Source: CAYJLC01 sp044426345
GTDB taxonomy: Bacteria; Bacillota; Clostridia; Oscillospirales; Butyricicoccaceae
Assembly (NCBI GenBank): GCA_044426345.1
Contig: JAWXUP010000001.1
Location: forward strand, 1-64,000
DNA length: 64,000 nt
Reading direction: 5' to 3'
Shown here: piece by piece, positions 31,600 through 40,736 of the stretch
Layout of the letters: every line of letters starts with the position of its first letter
Numbering within the stretch: position 1 is the stretch's first letter
The notes under the pieces: model-generated
The model's database searches: none
The model's input: the letters and a program-made list of their open reading frames with translations, nothing else
What the model was told of the DNA's origin: nothing
Position numbers and translations under genes: made by a program

Positions 31600-32430
31600 A
31601 TGAGCGAATCTTGTAATCACGATTGTGGTAGCTGTTCATCTAACTGTTCAGACAGAACTGAAGAATTTGATTTTACAGCAAAACCTCATCAGCTAAGTAA
31701 CGTTAAGAAAGTTATCGGCATAGTTTCTGGTAAAGGTGGCGTTGGGAAATCGCTAGTTACCTCTATGATGGCAGTTACTATGAATAAAATGGGCTATAAA
31801 TCTGCTGTATTAGATGCAGATATCACAGGTCCTTCAATTCCTAAAGCTTTTGGTATTAAAGATAAAGCATATGGCAATGAACTTGGCGTATATCCAGCAA
31901 AAAGTTCAAAAGGCATCGAAGTTATGTCAATAAATCTGATTGTTGAAGATGAAACAGACCCTGTTGTTTGGCGTGGCCCTATCATCGCAGGCGCTGTTAA
32001 ACAATTCTGGACAGACATAATTTGGGAAGATGTAGACTTTATGTTTGTTGATATGCCACCAGGAACAGGCGATGTTCCACTTACAGTTTTCCAATCACTT
32101 CCAGTAGATGGTATTATCGTTGTAACTTCACCTCAAGAACTTGTTTCTATGATAGTTACAAAGGCTGTTAAAATGGCCGAAATGATGAATATTCCTATCA
32201 TTGGTTTAGTTGAAAATATGTCATATTTCAAATGCCCAGACAACGGAATTGACTATAAAATATTCGGTGAAAGCCATCTTGAAGACGTTGCTTTTGCTCA
32301 TCATCTTCCAGTTCTTGCTAAACTACCTATCGATCCTAAAATCGCTAATCTAGTAGATGCTGGTAAAATTGAAGAATACTCTAGCGCAGAATTTGAAAAT
32401 ATCGGTGAAATACTAACAAAAATGTTATAA
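31600..32430 (+). CDS. Mrp/NBP35-family P-loop ATPase (Fe-S cluster carrier)
   Basis: The deviant Walker A is GKGGVGKS near residues 45-52, switch motifs DADITGPS and DMPPGTGD follow, and the tail keeps the Mrp core (VENMSYFKCPDNG). An N-terminal Cys-rich extension (CNHDCGSCSSNC) resembles the NBP35-type cluster-binding site. Expected to carry or deliver Fe-S clusters. It lacks the second Cys of the usual C-terminal CXXC, having only FKCPD, so the N-terminal Cys may matter more. Start with AAGGAG upstream; terminator at 32447. Confidence 0.9.
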   Translation: MSESCNHDCGSCSSNCSDRTEEFDFTAKPHQLSNVKKVIGIVSGKGGVGKSLVTSMMAVTMNKMGYKSAVLDADITGPSIPKAFGIKDKAYGNELGVYPAKSSKGIEVMSINLIVEDETDPVVWRGPIIAGAVKQFWTDIIWEDVDFMFVDMPPGTGDVPLTVFQSLPVDGIIVVTSPQELVSMIVTKAVKMAEMMNIPIIGLVENMSYFKCPDNGIDYKIFGESHLEDVAFAHHLPVLAKLPIDPKIANLVDAGKIEEYSSAEFENIGEILTKML

Positions 32431-32446
32431 CATTATATAAGACATT

Positions 32447-32478
32447 AGGCTCCAGACGAAAGTTTGGTGCCTTTTTCT
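32447..32478 (+). terminator. Terminator of the mrp gene
   Basis: AGGCTCCAGAC pairs with GTTTGGTGCCT (GAAA loop), followed by TTTTTC. Confidence 0.85.
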
Positions 32479-32535
32479 TTTGTAAAGTTCTTTTTTTCCA
32501 TAAAATATTTGTTTTTTTGCTTGTTTATATATAGG

Positions 32536-32729
32536 TATCTTTTTTCTCGGCAGTCGCTCGCCGTGTGGCAAACTCCCTCAGTCACTTCGATGACAGCTCC
32601 CTCAAAGAGAGAGCCAAAAGAAAAGCCTCCCTCTCCGAGGGAGGTGGCAAAATCTTTGATTTTGACGGAGGGAGCTAGCACCTTTTAAAACCCAACGCAC
32701 CCTGTAGGGGCGAACTGCGTTCGTCCGTG
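32536..32729. repeat. Composite intergenic repeat cluster
   Basis: Three parts. At 32536-32569 a 34-bp module (CTCGGCAGTCGCTCGCCG core) recurs at 52960-52993 with one mismatch. At 32572-32676 long inverted segments (CTCCCTCAGTCA with TGACGGAGGGAG, and CCTCCCTC with GAGGGAGG) fold into one extended hairpin. At 32700-32729 the CCCTGTAGGGGC module seen at 2512 appears. G+C content is much higher than in flanking DNA, and ORFs here are not credible genes. Confidence 0.75.
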
Positions 32730-33038
32730 ACCACGACGAAAATATGCTGGCTAAAAAATCTACGTTTGCTAATTAAAACACAAAAAAATGCAGAGTGAGT
32801 GCTTGCTCCTACCGTGACACGCTACAAAACTCCTCCTCTACTACCCTCGGTAATAAATGTACATAATTTGTAAATTTTACATTTAATATAAATAAAAAAA
32901 TAACGGTTAACATTTGCAAAAAAAGCCTAAAACTAGCATTTAAATTACTAAAAATAACTATTTTCGCAAATATCTCCTTTTAAATATAAATATAAGTTCT
33001 AACAAATTGCATAAAACAAATTTTGGAAATAGTAAAAT
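32730..33038. other. AT-rich upstream region of pstS, no gene seen
   Basis: About 310 bp of intergenic DNA between the repeat cluster and the Pho box. It has no ORF with an SD. Very AT-rich from 32860 onward, as expected upstream of an activator-dependent promoter. Confidence 0.6.
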
Positions 33039-33093
33039 TTAACGTAGTTTTAACATTGATACGCTTTTAGATTTTACATTAGAGCTTTATAAT
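33039..33093 (+). promoter_or_regulatory. PhoP-type box and promoter of the pst operon
   Basis: TTAACG (33039-33044) and TTAACA (33050-33055) repeat with the 11-bp spacing of Firmicutes PhoP boxes, and TTTACA (33073-33078) sits a further two turns down. A good TATAAT (33088-33093) is present without a recognisable -35 element, as expected for a PhoP-activated promoter induced by phosphate starvation. Confidence 0.65.
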
Positions 33094-33163
33094 ACAAACT
33101 GTACTCAAGAGAAAGTACAACAAATCTAAAAATAAAATTAAAAAATATTTAGGAGTATTATTT

Positions 33164-34087
33164 ATGAAAAAATTACTTGCATTAATGCTTAGCGCTACTG
33201 TTATGGGTGCTATGCTAGTTGGTTGTTCAAGCACTTCAACATCAACTACTGAATCTTCTTCAAGCACATCTTCTTCAAGCGCATCAACTGAAGCTGAAAC
33301 TACAGTAGCTACTGCAACTGGTTTAATCACAGTTATCACTCGTGAAGACGGTTCTGGTACTCGTGGTGCTTTCACAGAAATCACTGGTGTTGACGATGGC
33401 GACGGCGACAGAACAACTGTTGACGCTAACGTTCAAAGTAGCACAGGTGCTGTTATGACTTCAGTAGCTGGCGACGCTCAAGCAATCGGTTACATCTCAT
33501 TAGGTTCTTTAAACGACACAGTAAAAGCTTTAGAAGTTGACGGCGTTTATCCTTCAGTAGAAACTATCCTTGATGGTTCTTACACAGTAGCTCGTCCTTT
33601 CAACATCGCAACTTTAACTGGCGCTGATTTAAACCCAGTAGCTGAAGAATTAATGTCTTTCATCTTTACTCAAGAAGCTCAAGACATTGCAGCTGACGAA
33701 GGCTATATCCCAGTAACTGTTACTACTGAAAACTTTGAATCAGCTCAACCTTCTGGTACAATCACTGTTGGTGGTTCAACATCTGTTTACCCTCTAATGG
33801 AAAAATTCGTTGAAGCTTATGCTGCTTACAATCCAAACGCAACTATCAACCTTGAAGGCGTTGGTTCTTCATCTGGTATGAGTGGTGCTGCTGACGGTAC
33901 TTTCGATATCGGTATGGCATCAAGAAATATGAAAGATTCTGAAACTGCAGTATTAACTGGTCTTCCATGTGCAATGGACGGTATCGCAGTAATCGTAAAT
34001 AGCGGTAACCCAACTGATGGTCTTTCTTTAGAACAAATTATGAACATCTACATCGGCGAAATCACAAACTACGATCAATTATCTTAA
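33164..34087 (+). CDS. pstS: Phosphate-binding lipoprotein PstS, circularly permuted
   Basis: Signal peptide with lipobox LVGC (lipidated Cys21), then a Ser/Thr-rich linker. The binding domain is in permuted order. Residues about 52-190 hold what is normally the second half of PstS (ITVITREDGSGTRGAF, STGAVMTSVAGD, AIGYISLGSL, YIPV). Residues about 196-307 hold what is normally the first half (GTITVGGSTSVYPLMEKF, GVGSSSGMSGA, DIGMASRNMKD, DGIAVIVNSGNP), ending at GEITNYDQLS, the point where the conventional protein would continue into ITVITRE. All phosphate-binding segments are present, so it is probably functional. It is followed by pstC, pstA, pstB and phoU. Confidence 0.93.
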   Translation: MKKLLALMLSATVMGAMLVGCSSTSTSTTESSSSTSSSSASTEAETTVATATGLITVITREDGSGTRGAFTEITGVDDGDGDRTTVDANVQSSTGAVMTSVAGDAQAIGYISLGSLNDTVKALEVDGVYPSVETILDGSYTVARPFNIATLTGADLNPVAEELMSFIFTQEAQDIAADEGYIPVTVTTENFESAQPSGTITVGGSTSVYPLMEKFVEAYAAYNPNATINLEGVGSSSGMSGAADGTFDIGMASRNMKDSETAVLTGLPCAMDGIAVIVNSGNPTDGLSLEQIMNIYIGEITNYDQLS

Positions 34088-34105
34088 TAATAATTACATA
34101 GAGTT

Positions 34106-34134
34106 TAGGTGGATTTCTATGGGGAATCCATCTA
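34106..34134 (+). other. Stem-loop between pstS and pstC
   Basis: TAGGTGGATTT pairs with GAATCCATCTA (two G-T pairs) around a 7-nt loop, with no T-run. It probably stabilises the pstS message and lowers pstC expression. Confidence 0.6.
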
Positions 34135-34155
34135 TTCCTGTGTTGGAGGATTAAA

Positions 34156-35025
34156 ATGAATAGAGTAAAAGAAAAAGCATTCGAAATGTTATTTTTATTA
34201 GTAGCGTGCGTTTCAATTTTATGCGTACTTGTAATATGTATATTCTTGTTCGCAAACGGTGTTCCAGCTATGGCAGAAATCGGAATTTTCGACTTCTTGC
34301 TAGGAACAGAGTGGCGACCAACCGCATCAAATAACCCATCTTTCGGTATACTACCTATGATAGTTGGTAGTATTTACATAACAACAGGAGCAATCGTAAT
34401 CGGTGTTCCAATCGGCATTTTAACAGCTGTATATCTAACCAAATACTGCTCTAAAAAAGCCCTTGTTTACTTAAAACCTGCGATAAACCTAATGGCTGGT
34501 ATTCCATCAATCCTTTACGGTTTCTTCGGTATGGTGGTGCTTGTACCATTTGTTCGTTCTGTTTTTGGCATTAATCTTACAAACGGTTCGAGCATTCTAA
34601 CAGCATCATTACTTCTAGGTTTTATGATTTTACCGACGATAATCGGACTTAGTCAAAGTGCCATCGAAGCAGTTCCTTCTTTTTATTACGAAGGTGCTAG
34701 AGCTTTAGGCGCTACTCATGAAAATAGCATTTTTAAAGTTGTGTTACCTGCAGCGAAATCTGGTATCTTAGCATCAGTTGTGCTTGGTATCGGACGTGCG
34801 ATAGGCGAAACAATGGCAGTAATTATGGTTGCTGGTAACCAAGCTCGTCTTACAACAAATATCCTAAGTGGTATCAGAACTCTTACAGCAAACGTAGTTA
34901 TAGAAATGGCATACGCAACAGATTTACACCGTGAGGCTTTAATTGCAACAGGCGTTGTACTGTTCGTATTCATTTTACTTATAAATCTATCGTTCTCTAT
35001 TCTTAAAAGAAAGGTGAGTAAATAA
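34156..35025 (+). CDS. pstC: Phosphate ABC transporter permease PstC
   Basis: Inner-membrane permease of the PstSCAB importer, 289 residues with six hydrophobic helices. The cytoplasmic coupling motif EGARALGATHENSIFKVVLP is near residues 180-200, and the PstC-type GIGRAIGETMAV follows. The stop codon overlaps the pstA start by one base (TAATG). The first periplasmic loop has the PstC-type segment FDFLLGTEWRPT. Confidence 0.95.
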   Translation: MNRVKEKAFEMLFLLVACVSILCVLVICIFLFANGVPAMAEIGIFDFLLGTEWRPTASNNPSFGILPMIVGSIYITTGAIVIGVPIGILTAVYLTKYCSKKALVYLKPAINLMAGIPSILYGFFGMVVLVPFVRSVFGINLTNGSSILTASLLLGFMILPTIIGLSQSAIEAVPSFYYEGARALGATHENSIFKVVLPAAKSGILASVVLGIGRAIGETMAVIMVAGNQARLTTNILSGIRTLTANVVIEMAYATDLHREALIATGVVLFVFILLINLSFSILKRKVSK

Positions 35026-35885
35026 TGAAAAAGTTTAAATTTAATCCATTGAAAATTCTTGTTTACTCGGCTGCAATCTTTACTTTCGCAATTATCGCAT
35101 TTATAATCGGCTACCTTTTAGTAAAAGGTGTTCCGGAAGTAATTAACGAAATCGGTAAAAAAATCGCTGGTGAACCTTCAATGTTCGACTGGAAATATAA
35201 TTCTAGCAACGCATCTTTAGTTCCAGCTACAATTAACACATTGGTTTTAATCGCAATCTCAATCACAATTTCAACTATCTTAGGTATCGGCACTGCGATT
35301 TACCTTGTTGAATACGCAAAATCTGGCAATAAAGTTGTTGAACTTATCAGAATTACTTCAGAAACTCTGTCTGGTATTCCGTCAATAATTTACGGTTTGT
35401 TCGGTATGCTTTTCTTCGTAAAATATCTGCAATTCGGTTTCTCGCTTTTATCAGGTATTTTGACAATATCAATTATGATTTTGCCACTTATTATCCGTTC
35501 GACAGAGGAAGCACTAAAAGCTGTTCCAGATACATTTAGAGAGGCAAGTTTTGGCCTTGGAGCTGGTAAATTACGTACAATTTTTGTTATAATTTTACCA
35601 TCTGCGATAAACGGTATCCTAGCAGGTATAATCCTTGCTATCGGACGTATTATCGGTGAAACAGCAGCTCTGCTTTACACTTCAGGAACAACAACAGGTA
35701 TGTCACAAAATCCACTAACAGACGGTGGTAGAACACTTTCAATACATATGTATATGTTAACAAGCGAAGGAACGCACTTCCCACAAGCTTATGCAACAGC
35801 TGCAATTTTGCTTTTAATTATCTTGCTTTTAAACGGTGGTTCTACACTGATTGCAAAACAACTTACAAAAAATCGTAATGCGTAA
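35025..35885 (+). CDS. pstA: Phosphate ABC transporter permease PstA
   Basis: Second permease subunit, 286 residues with six hydrophobic helices. The coupling loop FREASFGLGAGKLRTIFVIILP and the following GRIIGETAALLYT are characteristic of PstA. Coupled to pstC by start-stop overlap and followed by pstB after 15 bp. Confidence 0.95.
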   Translation: MKKFKFNPLKILVYSAAIFTFAIIAFIIGYLLVKGVPEVINEIGKKIAGEPSMFDWKYNSSNASLVPATINTLVLIAISITISTILGIGTAIYLVEYAKSGNKVVELIRITSETLSGIPSIIYGLFGMLFFVKYLQFGFSLLSGILTISIMILPLIIRSTEEALKAVPDTFREASFGLGAGKLRTIFVIILPSAINGILAGIILAIGRIIGETAALLYTSGTTTGMSQNPLTDGGRTLSIHMYMLTSEGTHFPQAYATAAILLLIILLLNGGSTLIAKQLTKNRNA

Positions 35886-35900
35886 TGAGAGGTTAAAAAA

Positions 35901-36659
35901 ATGAATAATGATATGAAACTTGCAATAAATAACGTAGACTTGTTTTACGGAGATTTCCAAGCACTAAAAAATATAAATTTAAGCGTTAAAGAAAAAGAAA
36001 TCACTGCATTTATCGGACCTTCTGGTTGTGGTAAATCAACTTTACTTAAATCAATAAACAGAATGAATGACCTTGTTGAAGGTTGTAAAATAACTGGCGA
36101 ATTTTTACTTGACGGTCAAAATATTTACAAAGATATCGACACAAACTTACTTAGAAAACGCGTTGGTATGGTATTCCAAAAACCAAACCCATTCCCAATG
36201 AGCATTTATGATAACATCGCTTACGGGCCTCGTACTCACGGTATAAAAGGCAAACGTGAACTTGATGAAATCGTTGAAAAAAGCCTTCGTGATGCTGCTA
36301 TCTGGGAAGAAACTAAAGACCGTCTTAAAAAATCAGCACTAGGTATGTCTGGTGGTCAACAACAACGTTTATGTATCGCTCGTGCGCTTGCTGTAAACCC
36401 TGAAGTACTACTTATGGACGAACCAACGTCGGCTCTTGACCCAATTTCTACATCAAAAATTGAAGATTTAGCAATCGAACTTAAAGAAAAATATACAATC
36501 GTAATCGTTACTCACAATATGCAACAAGCAACTCGTATCTCTGATAAAACAGCGTTTTTCTTACTAGGCGAAGTTGTTGAAATGAATGATACAGATTCAA
36601 TATTCTCAAACCCAAAAGATCAACGTACAGAAGACTACATAACTGGTAGATTTGGTTAA
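35901..36659 (+). CDS. pstB: Phosphate ABC transporter ATPase PstB
   Basis: 252 residues with Walker A GPSGCGKST (near 38-46), the PstB-specific QKPNPFPMSIYDNIAYGPR, signature MSGGQQQRL, Walker B VLLMDEPTSALDP and the switch His in VTHNMQQA. It powers phosphate uptake with PstC and PstA. Confidence 0.97.
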   Translation: MNNDMKLAINNVDLFYGDFQALKNINLSVKEKEITAFIGPSGCGKSTLLKSINRMNDLVEGCKITGEFLLDGQNIYKDIDTNLLRKRVGMVFQKPNPFPMSIYDNIAYGPRTHGIKGKRELDEIVEKSLRDAAIWEETKDRLKKSALGMSGGQQQRLCIARALAVNPEVLLMDEPTSALDPISTSKIEDLAIELKEKYTIVIVTHNMQQATRISDKTAFFLLGEVVEMNDTDSIFSNPKDQRTEDYITGRFG

Positions 36660-36677
36660 TAATAAGGAGAAAAGATT

Positions 36678-37316
36678 ATGAGAGAAAGATATCAAGCTCA
36701 ACTTGAGGAGTTAAATCAAAACCTAGTGTATTTAAGCAATCTTTGCGAACAAGCAATTTCACTTGCAATCGAAGGTTTCGTAAAAGGTGATAAATCAATA
36801 GCTGACAAAGCGTTAGCTATAGAGTCGCAAATTGACGAAATGGAAAAAACTATCGAACGTCAATGCTTGTCATTACTACTTAAACAACAGCCTATGGCGA
36901 CAGATTTACGCATTGTATCTGCTGCCCTTAAAATGATTACAGACCTTGAAAGAATTGGCGACCAAGCAGAAGATATCGCCTCGCTTTCAAAACACACAAT
37001 CGACGTAAATATTTCTGAAACCGTGAAAAAAATGACTCAAGAAGTTGTAAAAATGGTTGTAAATGCAGTTGATTCGTATGTTAAACAAGATTTAGAACTT
37101 GCTACTAGCGTTATTGCATATGACGATGTTGTTGATGATTTATTCGCAAAAGTAAAAGAAGAAATCATTCTTGACATTCAAGCTGGTACAGATAATGCAG
37201 AATCTATAATTGACACGCTGATGATTGCAAAATACCTTGAAAGAATCGGAGACCACGCAACAAACGTTGCAGAGTGGGTAGTGTTCGCAATTACAGGCGT
37301 TCACGACGATATTTAA
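36678..37316 (+). CDS. phoU: Phosphate transport regulator PhoU
   Basis: 212 residues of two three-helix PhoU repeats, each with the metal-binding E(D)xxxD pattern (LERIGDQAEDIA near 96-107 and LERIGDHATNVAEW near 195-208). PhoU links Pst transport to the PhoR/PhoP system and limits uptake. No phoR or phoP gene is in the window. Last gene of the operon. Confidence 0.96.
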   Translation: MRERYQAQLEELNQNLVYLSNLCEQAISLAIEGFVKGDKSIADKALAIESQIDEMEKTIERQCLSLLLKQQPMATDLRIVSAALKMITDLERIGDQAEDIASLSKHTIDVNISETVKKMTQEVVKMVVNAVDSYVKQDLELATSVIAYDDVVDDLFAKVKEEIILDIQAGTDNAESIIDTLMIAKYLERIGDHATNVAEWVVFAITGVHDDI

Positions 37317-37340
37317 TAGCTATTCATTTCCTTTTTATAA

Positions 37341-37380
37341 AAACACCGATTGCTTTGGTTAGGGCAGTCGGTGTTTTTTT
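37341..37380 (+). terminator. Terminator of the pst-phoU operon
   Basis: AACACCGATTGC pairs with GCAGTCGGTGTT, followed by seven T residues. Confidence 0.85.
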
Positions 37381-37383
37381 GCG

Positions 37384-37411
37384 AAAAAAAGAACGAACCT
37401 AAGTTCGCTCT
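37384..37411 (-). terminator. Terminator of the DUF554 gene
   Basis: On the minus strand AGAGCGAAC pairs with GTTCGTTCT (one G-T), followed by seven T residues. Confidence 0.8.
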
Positions 37412-37424
37412 ATAAAATATTTAG

Positions 37425-38111
37425 TTAAAACATAAATAGCTGATTAATTCCAAGCAAATAGTACAAAATCGGAACTAAAATCGCTGGTAGCATATTCCCT
37501 ACCTTTATTTTTTTAATTTTTAAGATATTCACGCCAATTCCAGAGATTAAAATGCCTCCGATTATGTTTATTTCACGCAAAACATCAGCCGTCATTAACG
37601 GTTCTAATATTTGTGCAAAAAGCGTTATTGCTCCTTGATAAACAAAAATCGACACTGCCGACAACATTACACCAATACCCATTGATGATGCCAAAATTAT
37701 AGACATAACTCCATCAAGCATACTTTTCACGTACAAAGTTGTATGATTTCCAGCAATTCCACTTTCTATAGACCCTAAAATCGCCATAGTCCCTACACAA
37801 AAAATCAAACTAGCACTCACAAAACCTTGCGAAATATTAGAGTCCGACCCACTCATTTTACTTTGAATGTAATTACCTAGATTTTCAAGCCTCAGTTCAA
37901 TGTCAATCCACTCACCCATCGCCGAGCCTATAACTAGACTGATGATAAATAGCACCGGTTGCGCATTTTCATCTAGCAAGCCAGAAATCGCCCCAGCAGC
38001 ACCAACATAAAGTACAGCCAAGCCAAGTGCTGTCATAATAATATCACGATAACGCTCTTTAATACCACCCTTTAAAAGCACTCCAACCAAACTGCACACA
38101 ATAATTGACAC
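37425..38111 (-). CDS. DUF554 (YdfK/YqgA-type) membrane protein
   Basis: 228 residues with about seven hydrophobic helices and the DUF554 hallmarks GSAMGEWIDIELRLENLGNYIQ and FVSASLIFCVGTMAILGSI. The family is of unproven transport function. It is convergent with phoU and carries its own terminator. The N-terminal Met at 38111 is preceded by other hydrophobic codons without an obvious SD, so the true start may be slightly different. Confidence 0.85.
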   Translation of the reverse strand: MSIIVCSLVGVLLKGGIKERYRDIIMTALGLAVLYVGAAGAISGLLDENAQPVLFIISLVIGSAMGEWIDIELRLENLGNYIQSKMSGSDSNISQGFVSASLIFCVGTMAILGSIESGIAGNHTTLYVKSMLDGVMSIILASSMGIGVMLSAVSIFVYQGAITLFAQILEPLMTADVLREINIIGGILISGIGVNILKIKKIKVGNMLPAILVPILYYLLGINQLFMF

Positions 38112-38177
38112 CGTGTTAACAATAGTTCCTAATATTAGTTAGCCCTCGAATTTCTTCCCTTAATAAATTAATTACAT

Positions 38178-38753
38178 TTATAAAATAATATCTTCTAAAC
38201 GACGTTTTGGCACGTAATGTACATCATTTTCGTCACGATAATATTGAATGTTATCGCCTTCATTTGCCTCTGTAAGCACAATTTCTTCGTCAGGTTTTCC
38301 TATTGCAATAATAAGAACTAGTGTAAGATTTTCAGCAAGATTTAACTCTTCTGAAACTTTAGCAGGCGAAAAATTACCAATCATAATACCACCAAGCCCT
38401 TTTTCAACTGCAGCAAGTAAAATTGTTTGAGCAACGATGCCCACGTCTTTTTGATAGCGCGCAATAGCCTCGCCCAAATTCAAATCTTGACAAATAACGA
38501 TAAACGCCGTTGGACATTCTCCGTCATGTGGCAAATTAAGTTCTGGCAACGCACGTGCCCAACCAGTTAACGGTTGAATTTTCGAAACAACTTCTTTTTC
38601 ACAAGCCAATAAATATCTAAACGGTTGTGCATTTACGCTAGATGGTGCAAGTCTTGCATGGTCAACTAAATCAACTAAATCTTCGCGAGTAACGACATAA
38701 TTTTCATCGTAACCACGGTAACTTCTATTTGCTTTTACTAAATCTTTAAACAT
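38178..38753 (-). CDS. Nitroreductase-family flavoprotein
   Basis: 191 residues of the FMN-dependent nitroreductase fold: N-terminal RSYRGYDENY, LVDHARLAPSSVNAQPFRYL (FMN contact), and GLGGIMIGNF then IAIGKPDE in the C-terminal half. Probable NAD(P)H-dependent reductase of unknown substrate. An SD (AGGAG) precedes the ATG. It stands alone. Confidence 0.88.
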   Translation of the reverse strand: MFKDLVKANRSYRGYDENYVVTREDLVDLVDHARLAPSSVNAQPFRYLLACEKEVVSKIQPLTGWARALPELNLPHDGECPTAFIVICQDLNLGEAIARYQKDVGIVAQTILLAAVEKGLGGIMIGNFSPAKVSEELNLAENLTLVLIIAIGKPDEEIVLTEANEGDNIQYYRDENDVHYVPKRRLEDIIL

Positions 38754-38880
38754 AACAATCTCCTTTTAATGTTTAATTTACGCTGAATTATAATTTACGT
38801 TTTGAAATCTATCAGTATATTACCGTATAAATTAAGCAAATCGCAAGGTATATAAAACGCTTTGTTTTTTATGTATTTAA

Positions 38881-39573
38881 TCAATATAACATAACGAAAA
38901 ATGAAATAAATGCAACTGTTGCGATACCTGAAATTACTATCGCAAGTCCACTCATAGCTCCTTCAATCTCTCCCATTTCAATAGCTTTAGCAGTTCCTAC
39001 ACCATGCGAAGATGTACCTATTGCAAGTCCTCTTGAGATTGGGTTTTTGATTTTCGCAAGCTTGCAAATAAGCACTGCGAGTGAGTTTCCTGTAACACCA
39101 GTTACCATAATCGCTAGAATCATAATTGTTACTTGGCAACCATATTCCTCAGCAACACCCAACGCTATAGCCGTTGTGATAGACTTTGGTAAAATGGTTA
39201 AATAAGTGCTGTAATCTAATTGGAATAATCTCGACATAATGTAAACGCAAATCATACTAGATATTGCACCTGCAGTAACCGAAATCACTATAGCTTTCAG
39301 ATTGTTTTTTAACAACTCAATTTGCTCGTAAAGTGATATCGCAAGACAAATCGTCGCTGGTGTTAGTAAATATGTTAAATACGATGCACCTTTTTCGTAC
39401 ACTTCGTAATCTATATCAAAAACAAGTAAAAATGCAATTACTATCAAAACTGTTGCCAAAAACGGACTAAGTATGCTAATTTTAAGCTTTCTACTAGCAA
39501 ATTCGCCAACTTTATACGCAACTATCGTTAAAAGTAAACCAAAAACGCTTGAAGCCTGTAAAATATCTATCAT
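38881..39573 (-). CDS. lrgB: LrgB/CidB family membrane protein
   Basis: 230 residues with about seven hydrophobic helices, and the family segments LLTPATICLAISLYEQ, LPKSITTAIALGVAEE and GLAIGTSSHGVGTAKAIEMGE. Works with LrgA in export or holin-like control of murein hydrolases and, in several species, pyruvate flux. The ATG overlaps the lrgA stop as ATGA. Confidence 0.93.
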   Translation of the reverse strand: MIDILQASSVFGLLLTIVAYKVGEFASRKLKISILSPFLATVLIVIAFLLVFDIDYEVYEKGASYLTYLLTPATICLAISLYEQIELLKNNLKAIVISVTAGAISSMICVYIMSRLFQLDYSTYLTILPKSITTAIALGVAEEYGCQVTIMILAIMVTGVTGNSLAVLICKLAKIKNPISRGLAIGTSSHGVGTAKAIEMGEIEGAMSGLAIVISGIATVAFISFFVMLY

Positions 39574-39923
39574 TTGGATTTACTCCTATCTATAATAAAA
39601 TCCGAAACCTTGCCCGTAACTACGAAAACCACCACAGTTGACACGATTGTAATTAGCATAATCGGCAACAAAATTCCTTCTAGCGAGCTCCACGTTTCAA
39701 TCATCGCAACACAAGGTGGAATGAACATAAACTGCATAATTATGACTAAATATTTCCCTGTTTCACGCACTTGCTCGAGCTTGATTATCTTTGTTGCAAG
39801 CAATGTGAACATTATGATTAGCCCATAAATACTAGCTGGAATTGGTAAATCTATTAGGTAATTTAGCGTTTCACCGATAAAAGTGACGGTTAAAATTACC
39901 GCAAATTGGTACATATACTTCAT
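39570..39923 (-). CDS. lrgA: LrgA/CidA family holin-like protein
   Basis: 117 residues with four hydrophobic helices and the LrgA motif LPIPASIYGLIIMF and MFIPPCVAMIETW. Translationally coupled to lrgB. Upstream is the YczE-like gene after 12 bp, so the three genes may be one unit. No lrgS/lrgR-type two-component genes are adjacent. Confidence 0.92.
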   Translation of the reverse strand: MKYMYQFAVILTVTFIGETLNYLIDLPIPASIYGLIIMFTLLATKIIKLEQVRETGKYLVIIMQFMFIPPCVAMIETWSSLEGILLPIMLITIVSTVVVFVVTGKVSDFIIDRSKSK

Positions 39924-39935
39924 TTTTTCCTCCGA

Positions 39936-40589
39936 TTATTTTGCTAAAATTTTGCTTATAACTTTGTCTACAGGTGGCATAAAAATTTGCATTAATGGTC
40001 CTGTTAAAAACGCAGCAGCAAAAGTTCCGATTCCAAAAGTTCCTCCTAAAATCAACCCTATAATAACATACGTAGTGTCAGTACACATTCTAAAAATGCC
40101 GAATTTCTTCTTAGGGAATTTATCATTCAAAATGACAGCTATTACATCTTGAGGTCCAGTTCCTGCATCGCTTTTTATCATAATTGACACTCCGAAAGAG
40201 ACTATAACAAGGCCTAAAAGCATAGTAATCACACGCACAAACATAGGTGATGAACCAGAAACTGCACCATTTATAAGCCACGTGAACAAATCAATAACAG
40301 TTCCACTGCCGAAGACACAGACTAGACAACCGATTTTCAAATAACCTGTTTTTAAAATTGCAATCGCCATAATCGCCATCGTGCATATATGTGCAATACC
40401 AACAGTTGTTCCGATTGTGCGAGAAATTCCTTGAACCATTATTGTAAAACAATCGACTCCAAGTTCCGAAATTACAAATAAAACCACGCCACAATGAGCG
40501 ATAATGACGCCAACTGCCAAAATAATCAGTCTCAAAATCCATTCTTTCATTGAGCGTTTTTGCGTTTTTTCAGCTAAATTCGTGTCCAT
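39936..40589 (-). CDS. YczE/YitT-like integral membrane protein
   Basis: 217 residues with five to six hydrophobic helices and the segment SDAGTGPQDVIAVIL typical of the YczE (COG2364) group. An N-terminal cytoplasmic tail of about 15 residues is basic. Function unknown. First gene of the YczE-lrgA-lrgB unit. Confidence 0.82.
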   Translation of the reverse strand: MDTNLAEKTQKRSMKEWILRLIILAVGVIIAHCGVVLFVISELGVDCFTIMVQGISRTIGTTVGIAHICTMAIMAIAILKTGYLKIGCLVCVFGSGTVIDLFTWLINGAVSGSSPMFVRVITMLLGLVIVSFGVSIMIKSDAGTGPQDVIAVILNDKFPKKKFGIFRMCTDTTYVIIGLILGGTFGIGTFAAAFLTGPLMQIFMPPVDKVISKILAK

Positions 40590-40736
40590 AATACAGAATC
40601 CTCCTAAAAATCAATTACTATAATTATACAACATTTTTCATAATTTGGAAATAGTTTTTTTAAATTTTCTGTCATATAAATAAAAAACATTGCGTATGAT
40701 AATATATAGTAAAATTTTATCTAAAGGAGAAAAAAT

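Noticed and set aside
32480..32690. ORFs on both strands between the mrp and pstS genes
   Set aside because: They coincide with dispersed repeats, lack SD sites, and the translations are low-complexity artefacts of the repeats.
33164..34087. PstS as a truncated or frameshifted gene because it ends at GEITNYDQLS
   Set aside because: Length is normal and the missing half is present at the N terminus, so circular permutation explains it.
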